Source: Nostoc sp. UHCC 0302 | GTDB taxonomy: Bacteria > Cyanobacteriota > Cyanobacteriia > Cyanobacteriales > Nostocaceae | Assembly: GCF_038096175.1 (NCBI RefSeq) | Contig: NZ_CP151099.1 | Location: forward strand, 4,817,484-4,881,483 | Direction of reading: 5' to 3' | Length of the DNA: 64,000 nucleotides | In this document: positions 7,887-16,656 of the stretch, one piece after another | Position numbering within the stretch: the stretch's first letter is position 1 | Layout of the letters: each line of letters opens with the position of its first letter | Translations under genes and position numbers: made by a program | The notes under the pieces: model-generated | What the model was told of the DNA's origin: nothing | Database searches by the model: none | What the model saw: the letters and a program-made list of their open reading frames with translations, nothing else

Positions 7887-9383
7887 ATGAGATTTCCCTT
7901 AACTGCAAATGCTGCTCAAGCACGTCAGACAAAACAACGCTTTGCTAAACCAGAAGAACAACTAACTTATGAATTGGGGAAGGCGGTACAGGAATTACCA
8001 CCCCTGTATACAAGATTATTGGCGGGAACTATGAGCGTTATCGTATTTGGAGCGATCGCTTGGGCGCACTTCTCGAAAGTGGATGAAGTGGCGACTGCAC
8101 CAGGGGAATTAATTGCTTCTACCCAGGTAAGACCTGTAACATCCTTGGGTGGAGGGTCAATCGTTGCCGTTAGGGTGCAAGAAGGCGATCGCGTTACCAA
8201 AGGTCAAGTTTTGATTCAAAAAGATCCAGACTTGCAAAAAACCGATGTTACCCGCTTATCCCAATCAACGAGGTTAATTCAGGATGACTTGCAACGTTTA
8301 GATGCAGAACGCACTGGTGGCAAAAGTACAGGGACAAAACTGCAAGATGAACTTTTAAACTCCCGCTTGCAAGACTTCCAAGCGCGGCAAGCAGGCGCAG
8401 AAGCGGAAGCAAATCGTCAACTAGCACTTATTGATCAGGCAAAAGTCCGTTTGACTCGATTGCAAGACAACTTAGTCAATGCTAAAAGCAGCCTTGGCAA
8501 TGCCAAAACGAATCTAGCTAACGCCCAAGACATCCGTACTAAAGTTGAGAGTAATTTGGCGATCTCCCAACAAAGAGAAGAAAGTCTGCGGACTCTTATG
8601 ACTCCTGGTGCTGTACCGAGAGTCGATTATCTTGAGGCGCAAGAAAGATTAACTCGCACCAAAACAGAAATTACCAAGGCACAAGATGAAGTAATCAATG
8701 CCCAAAACAGAATAACAGAAGCACAAGACAAAGTTACATCCTTAGAAAAAGATATTGCTGCTCAAGCCCAAGAAATTCGCCAAGCCCAAGAAGCCTATCA
8801 ATCTGCTCGTAATCAAGCTCAGCGTGTAGCATCAGAACGTCAAAGCGAAATTTTGACACAGATGAATAAGCGCAAAGAAGAGCTAACCACAGTTCAAGGT
8901 CAACTAGAACAAGCCAGAAAACAACAAGCTTTAGAAACTATTGAGGCTCCCGTTGACGGCACGATTTACAGAGTCAAAGCTACAAAAGGGCCAGTGCAAT
9001 CGGGTGAAGAATTGCTGTCAATTTTACCCGAAGGAGAAGAGATGCTATTAGAAGTGAAAGTCCTCAACCGCGATATCGGGTTTATTCGTCAGGGGATGAA
9101 AGCAAAAGTAAAAATGGCAACTTTTCCTTTTCAGGAATTTGGCACTATTGAAGGCGAAGTCGCACAAGTTAGCCCAAATTCTATTATTGATAAAGAATTG
9201 GGCTTAGTTTTTCCCACAAGAATTAGGCTGAACAAACACTCAGTTAATGTCCGGGGTCAAGAAGTAGAATTTACACCAGGGATGACTGCTACAGGTGAAA
9301 TTGTCACACGTAAAAAGTCAATTTTGACATTCATCACCGAGCCTGTGACGCGGCGATTTAGTGAAGCATTTTCAGTCAGGTAG
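7887..9383 (+). CDS. HlyD-family membrane fusion protein (type I secretion adaptor)
   Basis: A 498-aa periplasmic adaptor. One transmembrane helix (LLAGTMSVIVFGAIAWAHF, about residues 43-61) follows a cytoplasmic N-terminus. A split lipoyl/barrel-sandwich half (GGGSIVAVRVQEGDRVTKGQVLIQ) follows, then a long coiled coil rich in Gln/Glu/Ala (about 120-345), the second lipoyl half (EAPVDGTIYRVKATKGPVQSGEELLSILP) and a beta-barrel end. It would link the ABC transporter encoded nearby to an outer-membrane TolC-like channel. It faces the subtilase gene tail to tail across a perfect palindrome. Confidence 0.94.
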   Translation: MRFPLTANAAQARQTKQRFAKPEEQLTYELGKAVQELPPLYTRLLAGTMSVIVFGAIAWAHFSKVDEVATAPGELIASTQVRPVTSLGGGSIVAVRVQEGDRVTKGQVLIQKDPDLQKTDVTRLSQSTRLIQDDLQRLDAERTGGKSTGTKLQDELLNSRLQDFQARQAGAEAEANRQLALIDQAKVRLTRLQDNLVNAKSSLGNAKTNLANAQDIRTKVESNLAISQQREESLRTLMTPGAVPRVDYLEAQERLTRTKTEITKAQDEVINAQNRITEAQDKVTSLEKDIAAQAQEIRQAQEAYQSARNQAQRVASERQSEILTQMNKRKEELTTVQGQLEQARKQQALETIEAPVDGTIYRVKATKGPVQSGEELLSILPEGEEMLLEVKVLNRDIGFIRQGMKAKVKMATFPFQEFGTIEGEVAQVSPNSIIDKELGLVFPTRIRLNKHSVNVRGQEVEFTPGMTATGEIVTRKKSILTFITEPVTRRFSEAFSVR

Positions 9384-9386
9384 ATA

Positions 9387-9415
9387 GTAGAGACGTTGCA
9401 TTGCAACGTCTCTAC
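9387..9415. terminator. Palindromic repeat between convergent genes (likely bidirectional terminator)
   Basis: A perfect inverted repeat with 14-nt arms, GTAGAGACGTTGCA and its complement, around one base. It starts 3 bases after the HlyD stop and lies 38 bases past the stop of the subtilase, so it could end both transcripts. The same sequence recurs at 42655-42683, and a relative (GTAGAGACGCGATT arms) at 39927-39954, so it is also an interspersed repeat family. Confidence 0.6.
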
Positions 9416-9453
9416 TGTTGTCTCTGCTATATTTATTTATAAATCGTGCCTAT

Positions 9454-10923
9454 CTAATAATTCTTTAGCTGTTTTTTAGTTTGATTCAAGATGTTTTCAC
9501 CATCAGTATCATAACCATAGCTAATACTATTACTGTCTAAAACGTCTTGATAGTATCGGAATGGCTGCGAGACTTTAGATGTAGAAATAGTGTATAAGCT
9601 AGAGGTTGCTGATGGTGTAGAGTATTCTCTCGACTGTGAAATTGTCTGATTTACTAAAGAATTGACATTGCCACTATTCAAACTAGAAGTTGTAGATGGT
9701 GTAGAGTGTCCTATCGGCTGTGAAATTGTTTGATCAACTAAAGAATTGACATTGCCACTATTCAAACTAGAAGTTGTAGATGATGTACTATTCCCAGCCG
9801 TATCTGCGATGATCTGACGTACTTGGGCATCAGTGAGTGTGGGGTTAGCACTTAGCATCAGAGCAACTACACCAGCAACGTGGGGAGTTGCCATAGATGT
9901 ACCACTTAAAGTGGCATATTGATTATCTGGTACGGTGGAGTAAACATCAACTCCAGGGGCTGTGACATATGTGATTTTATCTGTTCCAGAGCGGTTAGAG
10001 AAATCAGCGATTTGATTATTCTTGTCTACTGCTCCAACAGCAATTCCCGACTGGTTTGCATACTTAGCAGGATATTCTGGTGATGAGCCACCATTGTTAC
10101 CCGCTGCCATAACAACGATCGCTCCTTTACTGCTGGCATATTTAATAGCTGACTCTAAAGTACTATTAGAATACCTGCTTCCTAAGCTGAGGTTAATTAC
10201 ATTTGCTCCATTGTCCGCAGCATAACGAATGCCCTTAGCTACAGAACTCGAAGTACCAGAGCCAGAGTCATCTAAAACCTTGACTGGCATAATTTTGGCA
10301 TCATAGGCAATACCAGTGACACCGTAGTCATTATTTTCCCCTGCGATCGTGCCTGCAACATGAGTGCCATGACCTTCTTTATCTAAAGTACTATTGTTAT
10401 TGTTGGCAAAGTTCCAGCCGTATTGATCATCTACATAGCCATTGCCATCATCATCTATACCGTTACCAGCAATTTCCTTGCTGTTAGTCCAGATATTATT
10501 TTTTAAATCTTCGTGGGTGTAATCAACGCCAGTATCCACAACAGCGACAACAACACCTTTACCTGTGTACCCATTTGCCCAAGCTTCTGGAGCATTTACA
10601 AGATCCGCTCCCCAATTATTCCCACCCAGGTTAGGCACATCAGCAAAAGTATTCTTACCAGCAGCTTCAGCTACTGCGGCCCCGGCATTTACTAAGCCGT
10701 AGCCATTAGTAGAGTTATAGTTTCCAGTGCTTGTGGCGGTAGTAGTAACATCGCTGGTTTTACTGCTTTTGAGCATCTGCACATCAGCATCATCTGAGTT
10801 GTAGCTACTACTGCGAACACCGAGGCTGTAATCATTTTGAGTAAAGATATCTGATGAAGAGATTGGAGTGGCATTTAACTCTTGATTTGACAGCAAACTC
10901 TTATTAACATCATTCCTGATCAT
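9454..10923 (-). CDS. Secreted S8 (subtilisin-like) serine protease
   Basis: Subtilase of 489 aa with an intact triad: Asp130 in VVDTGVDY, His185 in GHGTHVAG and Ser343 in GTSMATPHVA, with oxyanion Asn276 in AAGNNG. A Ca-binding-like loop DDDGNGYVDDQYGWNF lies between Asp and His. There is no Sec signal peptide. The C-terminal 110 residues are a Ser/Thr/Asn-rich tail with two near-identical copies of SSLNSGNVNSLV-type repeats, which may carry the export signal. Its place among HlyD, ABC transporter and parvulin genes suggests it is cargo of that exporter (inference). It is separated from the ABC gene by 767 bases. Confidence 0.93.
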   Translation of the reverse strand: MIRNDVNKSLLSNQELNATPISSSDIFTQNDYSLGVRSSSYNSDDADVQMLKSSKTSDVTTTATSTGNYNSTNGYGLVNAGAAVAEAAGKNTFADVPNLGGNNWGADLVNAPEAWANGYTGKGVVVAVVDTGVDYTHEDLKNNIWTNSKEIAGNGIDDDGNGYVDDQYGWNFANNNNSTLDKEGHGTHVAGTIAGENNDYGVTGIAYDAKIMPVKVLDDSGSGTSSSVAKGIRYAADNGANVINLSLGSRYSNSTLESAIKYASSKGAIVVMAAGNNGGSSPEYPAKYANQSGIAVGAVDKNNQIADFSNRSGTDKITYVTAPGVDVYSTVPDNQYATLSGTSMATPHVAGVVALMLSANPTLTDAQVRQIIADTAGNSTSSTTSSLNSGNVNSLVDQTISQPIGHSTPSTTSSLNSGNVNSLVNQTISQSREYSTPSATSSLYTISTSKVSQPFRYYQDVLDSNSISYGYDTDGENILNQTKKQLKNY

Positions 10924-11445
10924 AAGTATTCTATACTCAAAACTAGTAATCTTTTTTGACAGCTTTAACCATTAAAACCCGCACAAATAACAGGTTTTAA
11001 TGAGTAATTAGTTATCTGCTAAATAATAATTACTCTGAAACTAAATATAAAATGCTAGTTTTATTACAAATTAATTATGAAAACTTTGATTTTAATTAAG
11101 AGTTTATTTGTTAAATTAACCTTAAAGCAAATTTTATTTCATTTGAATAGCCAGTAGGGGTGTTGTCGCCAAGCGCCGCACCATTAACGATGTTCGGTGC
11201 GTTAGGACTATAACGTCCATAACACACCCTACTGGCGTGACACAGCTAAAATGAGAGAATAGAAAAAGGCTCGTAGTTGGGCTTCAGCCCCAAAAACATA
11301 AATCTAATGCACAACTTTAGCCTTGCCACGCTACTACTAGATGAAAAGTATGTCAATAATATTTTCTGAGTTGTGTGTACACCGTAGCTTAATAAAGTGA
11401 GCCGATGCAGTATTTTTTGTTTCCAAAAAGAGCATCATAAAGTTA

Positions 11446-11547
11446 TACCAATTTGAAAAAAGAATGTGACAAATAAACCATGCTGTAGAGACGCAATGAA
11501 TCGCGCCTTCACCCAACGATGTATTGCAATCATTAATTGAATTGGTA
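11446..11547 (-). repeat. MITE-like element, family B, copy 1
   Basis: A 102-bp element with ends TACCAATT / AATTGGTA, flanked by TTA on both sides (11443-11445, 11548-11550), read as a 3-bp target duplication. Its reverse complement matches 31984-32084 over nearly its full length, including the shared stretches TTGCAATACATC/TTGCAACACATC and TTATTTGTCACATTC. A truncated relative ends near 42722. TNA-type 3-bp duplications are known for some IS5-group elements, which could supply a transposase (inference). Confidence 0.85.
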
Positions 11548-11560
11548 TTACATTAAAAAG

Positions 11561-11591
11561 AAAAACGCCCTCAATATCAGAGAGCGTTTTT
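11561..11591 (-). terminator. Rho-independent terminator after the ABC transporter gene
   Basis: Inverted arms AAAAACGCCCTC and GAGAGCGTTTTT surround the loop AATATCA, leaving an A/T-rich tail on either strand. It lies 100 bases beyond the stop of the leftward ABC transporter gene, with no gene between, so it most likely ends the parvulin-ABC transcript. Confidence 0.75.
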
Positions 11592-11690
11592 GATTCAATT
11601 ACTACTATTAAATTGTGATTGGTTCGTTATCCGACGAGCTTTCTAGAAACCGGAATAAGAAAGGCGGTATAAAATCCTGATTTTGTCTTA

Positions 11691-14414
11691 CTAGACATTG
11701 GCCTGCTGCCGTTGATATAGTGACCAGTACAAACCCTTTTGTTGCAATAACTGTGAGTGCGTACCACGTTCAGCAATCACACCTTGCTCTAATACCAAAA
11801 TCAAGTCAGCACGTTTGAGAGGAGCAAAACGGTGAGCAATCAAGAATACAGTCCGGTTGGCAGAAATTCTTTGGAGATTTTGTAGTACTTGCTGTTCAGT
11901 TTCACTATCTAAAGCACTGGTAGCTTCATCCAATACTAAAATCGGCGCTTGGGAAAGAAATAACCTTGCCAGAGCAATGCGTTGTCTTTGTCCACCAGAT
12001 AGAGCTGTACCGCGTTCTCCTACATTGGTTTCGTAACCATAGGGTAATTGACTGATAAAGTCGTGCGCTACAGCTAATCTTGCAGCTTCTACTACTTGCT
12101 CTGCGGTGATGTCGGGATTACCGAGAGTGATATTTTCTAAGATGGAACCGTTGAATAAAAAGTCTTCTTGGAGGACTACGCTAATTTGTTGCCGTAATGA
12201 GGCTAAATCGGCACTTTTAATATCAAATCCATCAATGAGAACACGCCCTGATTCAATTTGATAGAGGCGTTGCAGTAGTTTAGATAGGGTACTTTTACCA
12301 GAACCACTACGTCCGACAATGCCGATAAACTGCCCTGGTTCAACATTAAAGGAAATACCCCGAAGAACTGGTTCAACATTGGCTTGATAACGGAAAAATA
12401 CTTGGTCGAAGGTGACTTGACCTTTGAGGAGTGGTAAAACTAGACCAGTTCCGAGTTCAGCTTCGGGAGCGACGTTGAGAATGTCACCAATCCGATCTAC
12501 AGAAAGTAGAACTTGTTGGAGGTTTTGCCATAACTGCACTAGACGTAAAAGTGGGCCTGTGACTCTACCAGAGAGCATTTGAAAGGCAACCAACTGACCG
12601 ACTGTCAGTTTTTGTTCAATAACTAATTTGGCTCCAAACCAGAGAATTAGCATGGTAGAAAAATTGGTGAGAAAGTCACCAATATTGCTACTGATATTGG
12701 AGGTGGTAGAAGCTTTGAAACCTGTGCGGATGAAGCGAGCAAATAAGCCTTCCCAACGATCGCGTGCTACTGGTTCGGCTGCATGGGCTTTCACGGAATG
12801 AATTCCGGTGATTGTCTCGACTAAAAACGATTGACTGTCGGCGCTGCGGTTAAATGTTTCGTTCAGCCAGTTACGCAGAATTGGTGTTGCAACTATCGTT
12901 AAAGTGGCAAATAAGGGCAGTACTGCTAAGGCTGCAAAAGTAAGTGGAACATTATAGTAAAACATCAATGCTAGGTAGACCACAGCAAAGAAGCTATCTA
13001 GAATTACGGTTAATGCTGTACCTGTAAGAAACTGGCGGATTTGTTCGAGTTCTTGGACTCGTGCTACTGTATCTCCAACGCGTCGCGACTCAAAATAAGC
13101 CAAAGGTAGACGCATCAGGTGACGAAATAGCTGAGCCGATAAGCTCAAATCCAGGCGTCGGGCTGTATGGGTAAAGATAAATAGACGCAGTGTGCCGAGT
13201 ATTGATTCAAATATGGCTACCGACAAAAGTGCGATCGCCATGACATCAAGAGTCGGTAAACTCTCCTGCACCATCACTTTATCAATAACGACTTGCGTAA
13301 TTAGTGGTGTCGTTAACCCCAAAAGCTGCAACGTAAAAGATGCTAATAAAACTTCTGTGAGTAATCCTTTGTATTTCCAAACTGCTGGTGTGAACCAACT
13401 GAGATTAAATTTTTCTTGCTTGGATATCAGTTCTGCTTGCCATAGTTGCCCATCCCAGGAGGCTTCGACTACCGACTCTGGCAAGCTTTCACAAGCCCCG
13501 TCAGGGTTTTGCGGATTAGCGATAATTAAGCGATCGCCTTTAATTGCATACGCTACCACCCACTGGGGAGTACTGACTGAAGAGTTATTCCACAACAATA
13601 AAGCTGGAAATGAAATCTGTCGCAATTCACTCCAACTTAGTTCTAACCGTCGCAATACCAACCCTAACTTTTCGGCTGCTTCTACAACATTTTTTGGGCT
13701 TTGTCCTCTGAGTTGACGTTGCACCCATTCCAGTTGTACGGGATTTTCCAATTGTTGTGCCACCATTGTTAAACAGGCAGCTGCTGTATTCCAGCTAGCA
13801 ACAAACGGATAATTCGATCTGACAAAATTTGCAGATGGCAGTCCTCTTTGGGGTTGGAGACTATGAGGGCTAGGAGTTACCTCTGAGGCTTTTGGAAGTG
13901 CAGACAAGGAGGCCGTAGATGTGTAGGAAAAAGTTTCCCTTTCTCCTTCTCTCCCTCTCTCCCTTTCTAGCGATAACCCTTGCCAAAACTCCTGAATTTG
14001 TGGGTGAGAAACTTCTGCCCACACTGCAATATCCCAACAGACTACTAATACTTCTTTACTAGCAGCTACAGCTTTACAATCTGCTGAAAACTTTTGTAAA
14101 TTACCAAACCAATCTCCTGCTTCCAAGGCTGCTAATGGTTTGCCTAAACTCTCTTCTCGTAAACGAACTTTACCAGATACAACAAAGAATTGGTAACCTC
14201 CGGCTTCATTTGACCAAATTTTTTCTCCCAAATTGTACTGACGGATTTCTGATTGGCTTTGCAATCGAGATTTCTGTTCAGGAGTAAGCCAGCATAGCGG
14301 TGGTTGATTCCAAGGTAAAGAAGCTAGCACGCTTAATTGTCGAGATTCATTATTCAGAATTTTTAACTCACTTGTAATTTGACCGTCAGCTTTTGAATTT
14401 TCTCTGCTAACCAT
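11691..14414 (-). CDS. Type I secretion ABC transporter with cNMP-binding and degenerate C39 domains
   Basis: A 907-aa fusion. Residues about 38-145 form a cyclic-nucleotide-binding-like barrel (LGEKIWSNEAGGYQFFVVSGKVRL, LEAGDWFG). Residues about 205-340 resemble a C39 peptidase, but the catalytic Cys position (normally DCGAACL) reads NTAAACL, so it should bind rather than cleave leaders. Six membrane helices follow (about 350-640), then the ATPase with Walker A GRSGSGKST, signature LSGGQRQRIALAR and LVLDEATSALD. A low-complexity linker (ERERGREGERETF..., about 150-200) derives from repeat DNA. The start overlaps the parvulin stop by 52 bases, suggesting translational coupling. Confidence 0.95.
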   Translation of the reverse strand: MVSRENSKADGQITSELKILNNESRQLSVLASLPWNQPPLCWLTPEQKSRLQSQSEIRQYNLGEKIWSNEAGGYQFFVVSGKVRLREESLGKPLAALEAGDWFGNLQKFSADCKAVAASKEVLVVCWDIAVWAEVSHPQIQEFWQGLSLERERGREGERETFSYTSTASLSALPKASEVTPSPHSLQPQRGLPSANFVRSNYPFVASWNTAAACLTMVAQQLENPVQLEWVQRQLRGQSPKNVVEAAEKLGLVLRRLELSWSELRQISFPALLLWNNSSVSTPQWVVAYAIKGDRLIIANPQNPDGACESLPESVVEASWDGQLWQAELISKQEKFNLSWFTPAVWKYKGLLTEVLLASFTLQLLGLTTPLITQVVIDKVMVQESLPTLDVMAIALLSVAIFESILGTLRLFIFTHTARRLDLSLSAQLFRHLMRLPLAYFESRRVGDTVARVQELEQIRQFLTGTALTVILDSFFAVVYLALMFYYNVPLTFAALAVLPLFATLTIVATPILRNWLNETFNRSADSQSFLVETITGIHSVKAHAAEPVARDRWEGLFARFIRTGFKASTTSNISSNIGDFLTNFSTMLILWFGAKLVIEQKLTVGQLVAFQMLSGRVTGPLLRLVQLWQNLQQVLLSVDRIGDILNVAPEAELGTGLVLPLLKGQVTFDQVFFRYQANVEPVLRGISFNVEPGQFIGIVGRSGSGKSTLSKLLQRLYQIESGRVLIDGFDIKSADLASLRQQISVVLQEDFLFNGSILENITLGNPDITAEQVVEAARLAVAHDFISQLPYGYETNVGERGTALSGGQRQRIALARLFLSQAPILVLDEATSALDSETEQQVLQNLQRISANRTVFLIAHRFAPLKRADLILVLEQGVIAERGTHSQLLQQKGLYWSLYQRQQANV

Positions 14415-15121
14415 TTCTCAAACAACTCATTTTGTAGTGCTTGCTTTAGTTGAGTATCTTCTAAAGACGCTGGTAGAAATTGTTCTACTCGAAACAATCC
14501 ATAACGTCCATCAAGTTCTATCGGCCCTAATAATTGTCCAGAACTGGCCACATCAATAGCCGCCCGTAATTTATCCGGTAGGCTGCCTCTACTGATTAGC
14601 CCCATCATGCCGTTGACAACTCGATCATCTGCCAGCGAATACTCTTTAGCCAGTTGCTCAAAGCTACTTCCTTCTTCGATTTGAGTTTGTAGTTCCTCGC
14701 TGAGTTCCCGGTTCTCAACCATAATCCGAGATAGTACTACCCGATCCAAAAAAATTTTACGTTCAATGAAATATTCGGGGATTTTTGCTTCGGTAACTAC
14801 AGCCTTGAGTTTTTCTAATTTGAAACCAAAAGCAACTGATGCATAAAAAGTAGCGTAGTCTGTACTATTCTTACTTAACCATTCTTGGAAACTTTCCGGG
14901 TCAGTCAGTTGATTTTTCAACCGGAAATCTATAATTGTCTGTTCAGTTAATCCCGGTTTGATTTCAATATCATCTCGTGTTTTTATTTCTTGCTCAATTA
15001 CGTACTGGCGCAGAATATCTCCAATGTACTGTCCCAATTTTCCAGAGGCTTGCAGGTATTTTACTGCTTGCTCAATGAAAATTGGCTGGTCATTGACGGT
15101 CAAGAATGGTAAAGATTCCAT
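14363..15121 (-). CDS. Parvulin-type peptidyl-prolyl isomerase (secretion-associated)
   Basis: A 252-aa protein. The N-terminal helical chaperone-like part (residues 1-125) resembles SurA/PrsA helpers, and the PpiC domain (about 128-235) shows VVLSRIMVEN, FEQLAKEYSLADDR, NGMMGLISRGSLPDKL, GQLLGPIELDGRYGLFRV. It has no signal peptide, so it probably acts in the cytoplasm on cargo of the adjacent ABC exporter, a gene order common in cyanobacteria. Its last 52 bases overlap the ABC gene. A broken copy of its first codons lies about 100 bases upstream (15187-15241). Confidence 0.9.
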   Translation of the reverse strand: MESLPFLTVNDQPIFIEQAVKYLQASGKLGQYIGDILRQYVIEQEIKTRDDIEIKPGLTEQTIIDFRLKNQLTDPESFQEWLSKNSTDYATFYASVAFGFKLEKLKAVVTEAKIPEYFIERKIFLDRVVLSRIMVENRELSEELQTQIEEGSSFEQLAKEYSLADDRVVNGMMGLISRGSLPDKLRAAIDVASSGQLLGPIELDGRYGLFRVEQFLPASLEDTQLKQALQNELFEKWLAEKIQKLTVKLQVS

Positions 15122-15186
15122 GAACTAATTATGGAGAAATGGTTAAACACTTAAGATGACTTTTTAATTAAATCATATAGAAATAA

Positions 15187-15241
15187 GCTGGTCATCAGCG
15201 GGCGAAAATGGTAAAGATTCTATAAACTAGATTACGGAGAA
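15187..15241 (-). pseudogene. Remnant duplicate of the parvulin gene 5' end
   Basis: About 55 bases align with 15084-15140, the first codons and leader of the parvulin gene. On the minus strand the remnant reads ESLPFSPADDQ against MESLPFLTVNDQ, with the ATG changed to ATA. The shared leader TTCTCC(G/A)TAAT lies just upstream. It is best explained as a tandem duplication of this gene, or a second parvulin paralog, of which only the start survives. Confidence 0.65.
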
Positions 15242-15408
15242 TATAAGCTGAAAATTATATTGCTAGTAAATAAAATAATTTTGCATTATCAAGTATATGG
15301 TTGAGTCAAGACAGGACTGTATTATAAATTTCAACGCTGGCGAAGTAGCGAAACTCTCATGCTAAGAGTAAGTTGTGTTAAAAAGCTCTATCGACGTTGA
15401 CTTAATAA

Positions 15409-16206
15409 TCAGGCAATAATACTCGTCCATGTCCAGGCAAGTAGTATAGCGGCGATCGCCCCGATTAATGTATTGAAAATATTCACCACTTCATTGGTTA
15501 GCCAAGTGTATTTAGATTGTAGTGTTGCTCCAATCACGCTTTCTAAATTGGTGGCAATAAAGGCTGCCAACACACACCAAGCTACTCCTAATACATCAAT
15601 CAACCCAACTCCCCAACCTACCAAAGCGATCGCCACTGATGCCACAATCCCAGCTATAGTTCCCTCAAGACTTACTGCCCCTTCTGTACCACGAGATACT
15701 GGTTGCAATGTGGTAATCAAGAAAGTACGTTTACCGTATGCTTTACCAACTTCGCTAGCAGTGGTATCAGAAAGTTTGGTACTGAAACTTGCCACATAAC
15801 CTAATAGCAGTAGCGACTGTGGACTGGGGATTAGGGACTGGGGATTGGATATAAGAAATCCTGAATTTATCATCCCTACTCCCAAGGCACACAGCGCCCC
15901 TGTTAAAGCTGAACCCCAGACGTTTTCTGGGCCTCTTGCCCCAGAACGCTTTTCGGCAATTCCTTCTGCTTCTTTTTGTGCTAAACCGATGCGGGTAACT
16001 CCAGAACCAACCAGAAAATAGAACGCTACTACTAAATATCCTTGCCAGCCGAGAGTTCCCCAAATGAGTACGCCCAATAACCAAGCATGGAATAATCCAG
16101 CTGGGGTGAGCAATTTTTTAGGAGCAATCCAAACTACACCTAACAAAATTGCGTTTAATCCTACTCCAACCAACCAGGGATTCAGAGAATTTATTAAAGG
16201 TAACAT
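15409..16206 (-). CDS. DUF92 / VTE6-like membrane protein
   Basis: Integral membrane protein of about 265 aa from the start MLPLINSLNPW (12 codons after the longest open start). The TIGR00297/DUF92 pattern is clear: GLFHAWLLGVLIWGTLGWQGYLVV, KRSGARGPENVWGSA, GYVASFSTKLSDTTASEVGKAYGKRTFLITT and SLEGTIAGIVAS. Plant VTE6, a member of this family, is a phytyl-phosphate kinase in tocopherol and phylloquinone synthesis, so a role in phytol salvage is likely. A stretch SNPQSLIPSPQSL (near 15815-15858) is translated 7-bp repeat DNA inserted in frame between two helices. Confidence 0.88.
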   Translation of the reverse strand: MLPLINSLNPWLVGVGLNAILLGVVWIAPKKLLTPAGLFHAWLLGVLIWGTLGWQGYLVVAFYFLVGSGVTRIGLAQKEAEGIAEKRSGARGPENVWGSALTGALCALGVGMINSGFLISNPQSLIPSPQSLLLLGYVASFSTKLSDTTASEVGKAYGKRTFLITTLQPVSRGTEGAVSLEGTIAGIVASVAIALVGWGVGLIDVLGVAWCVLAAFIATNLESVIGATLQSKYTWLTNEVVNIFNTLIGAIAAILLAWTWTSIIA

Positions 16207-16211
16207 TAGCA

Positions 16212-16364
16212 ATGAATCACGAGAGTTTTGCCAGAATATCAACAGAATATCGGATTCTGCTACCTCTAACTAGTCTAATTTTTTTGTCATGTGGTTGGAT
16301 TGCGATCGCTTCGAGTGTGCAGCAGGCGATCGCCCTGAAAGTAGAAATACAGGTGATATCTTAA
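16212..16364 (+). CDS. Possible small secreted or membrane peptide, 50 aa
   Basis: An ATG at 16212 opens 50 codons encoding a charged N-terminus (MNHESFARISTEYR) followed by a strongly hydrophobic segment (ILLPLTSLIFLSCGWIAIASSV) and a short tail. It is divergent from the VTE6-like gene, whose preferred start lies only 6 bases away. The signal-like shape is suggestive, but there is no homology evidence and the frame is short, so this may be spurious. Confidence 0.3.
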   Translation: MNHESFARISTEYRILLPLTSLIFLSCGWIAIASSVQQAIALKVEIQVIS

Positions 16365-16656
16365 ACATCCAGCGCAAGAGTTTTTGCGCCCTTGCCTGTA
16401 GTGCAAACATAAATTAGTATAGCTCCACAAGAGAAAGCAATTAGATTAAGGATGAAATGTAAAATATGAAATCAGCTGTAGCAAAATTTTCATACTAGCC
16501 TACTGCGACGGGCATCCGGCGAGAGACTCTACATCTAAACTTGCTGATCAGGATATAAGTTAAAGTCAATAAAAACTGTGTTCAAGTTGACCGCAACTAG
16601 AGCTTAAGAGCATAAATTGTAGATAGCATCAACTATCAGCCTCTTCACCACTAGCT
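16365..16656. other. Intergenic region, nothing definite
   Basis: 292 bases between the small candidate ORF and the VOC protein gene. The sequence includes GGCGAGAGACTC-type short motifs but no convincing hairpin, RNA gene or ORF. It presumably carries the promoter of the VOC gene. Confidence 0.4.

Larger units (their letters stand above)
10924..11690. other. Long intergenic region upstream of the subtilase
   Basis: The 767 bases hold, from left to right: the AT-rich promoter region of the leftward subtilase; a hairpin-prone block at about 11150-11240 (GCCAGTAGGGGTG... / ...CACACCCTACTGGC); a family B MITE-like element (11446-11547); and a rho-independent terminator for the ABC gene (11561-11591). 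No ORF is supported. Confidence 0.6.

Noticed and set aside
9454-10923. Subtilase at 9454 as a defence protease like the one at 60657
   Set aside because: It has a secreted-type architecture with a repeat tail and sits in an exporter locus without an AAA ATPase partner.
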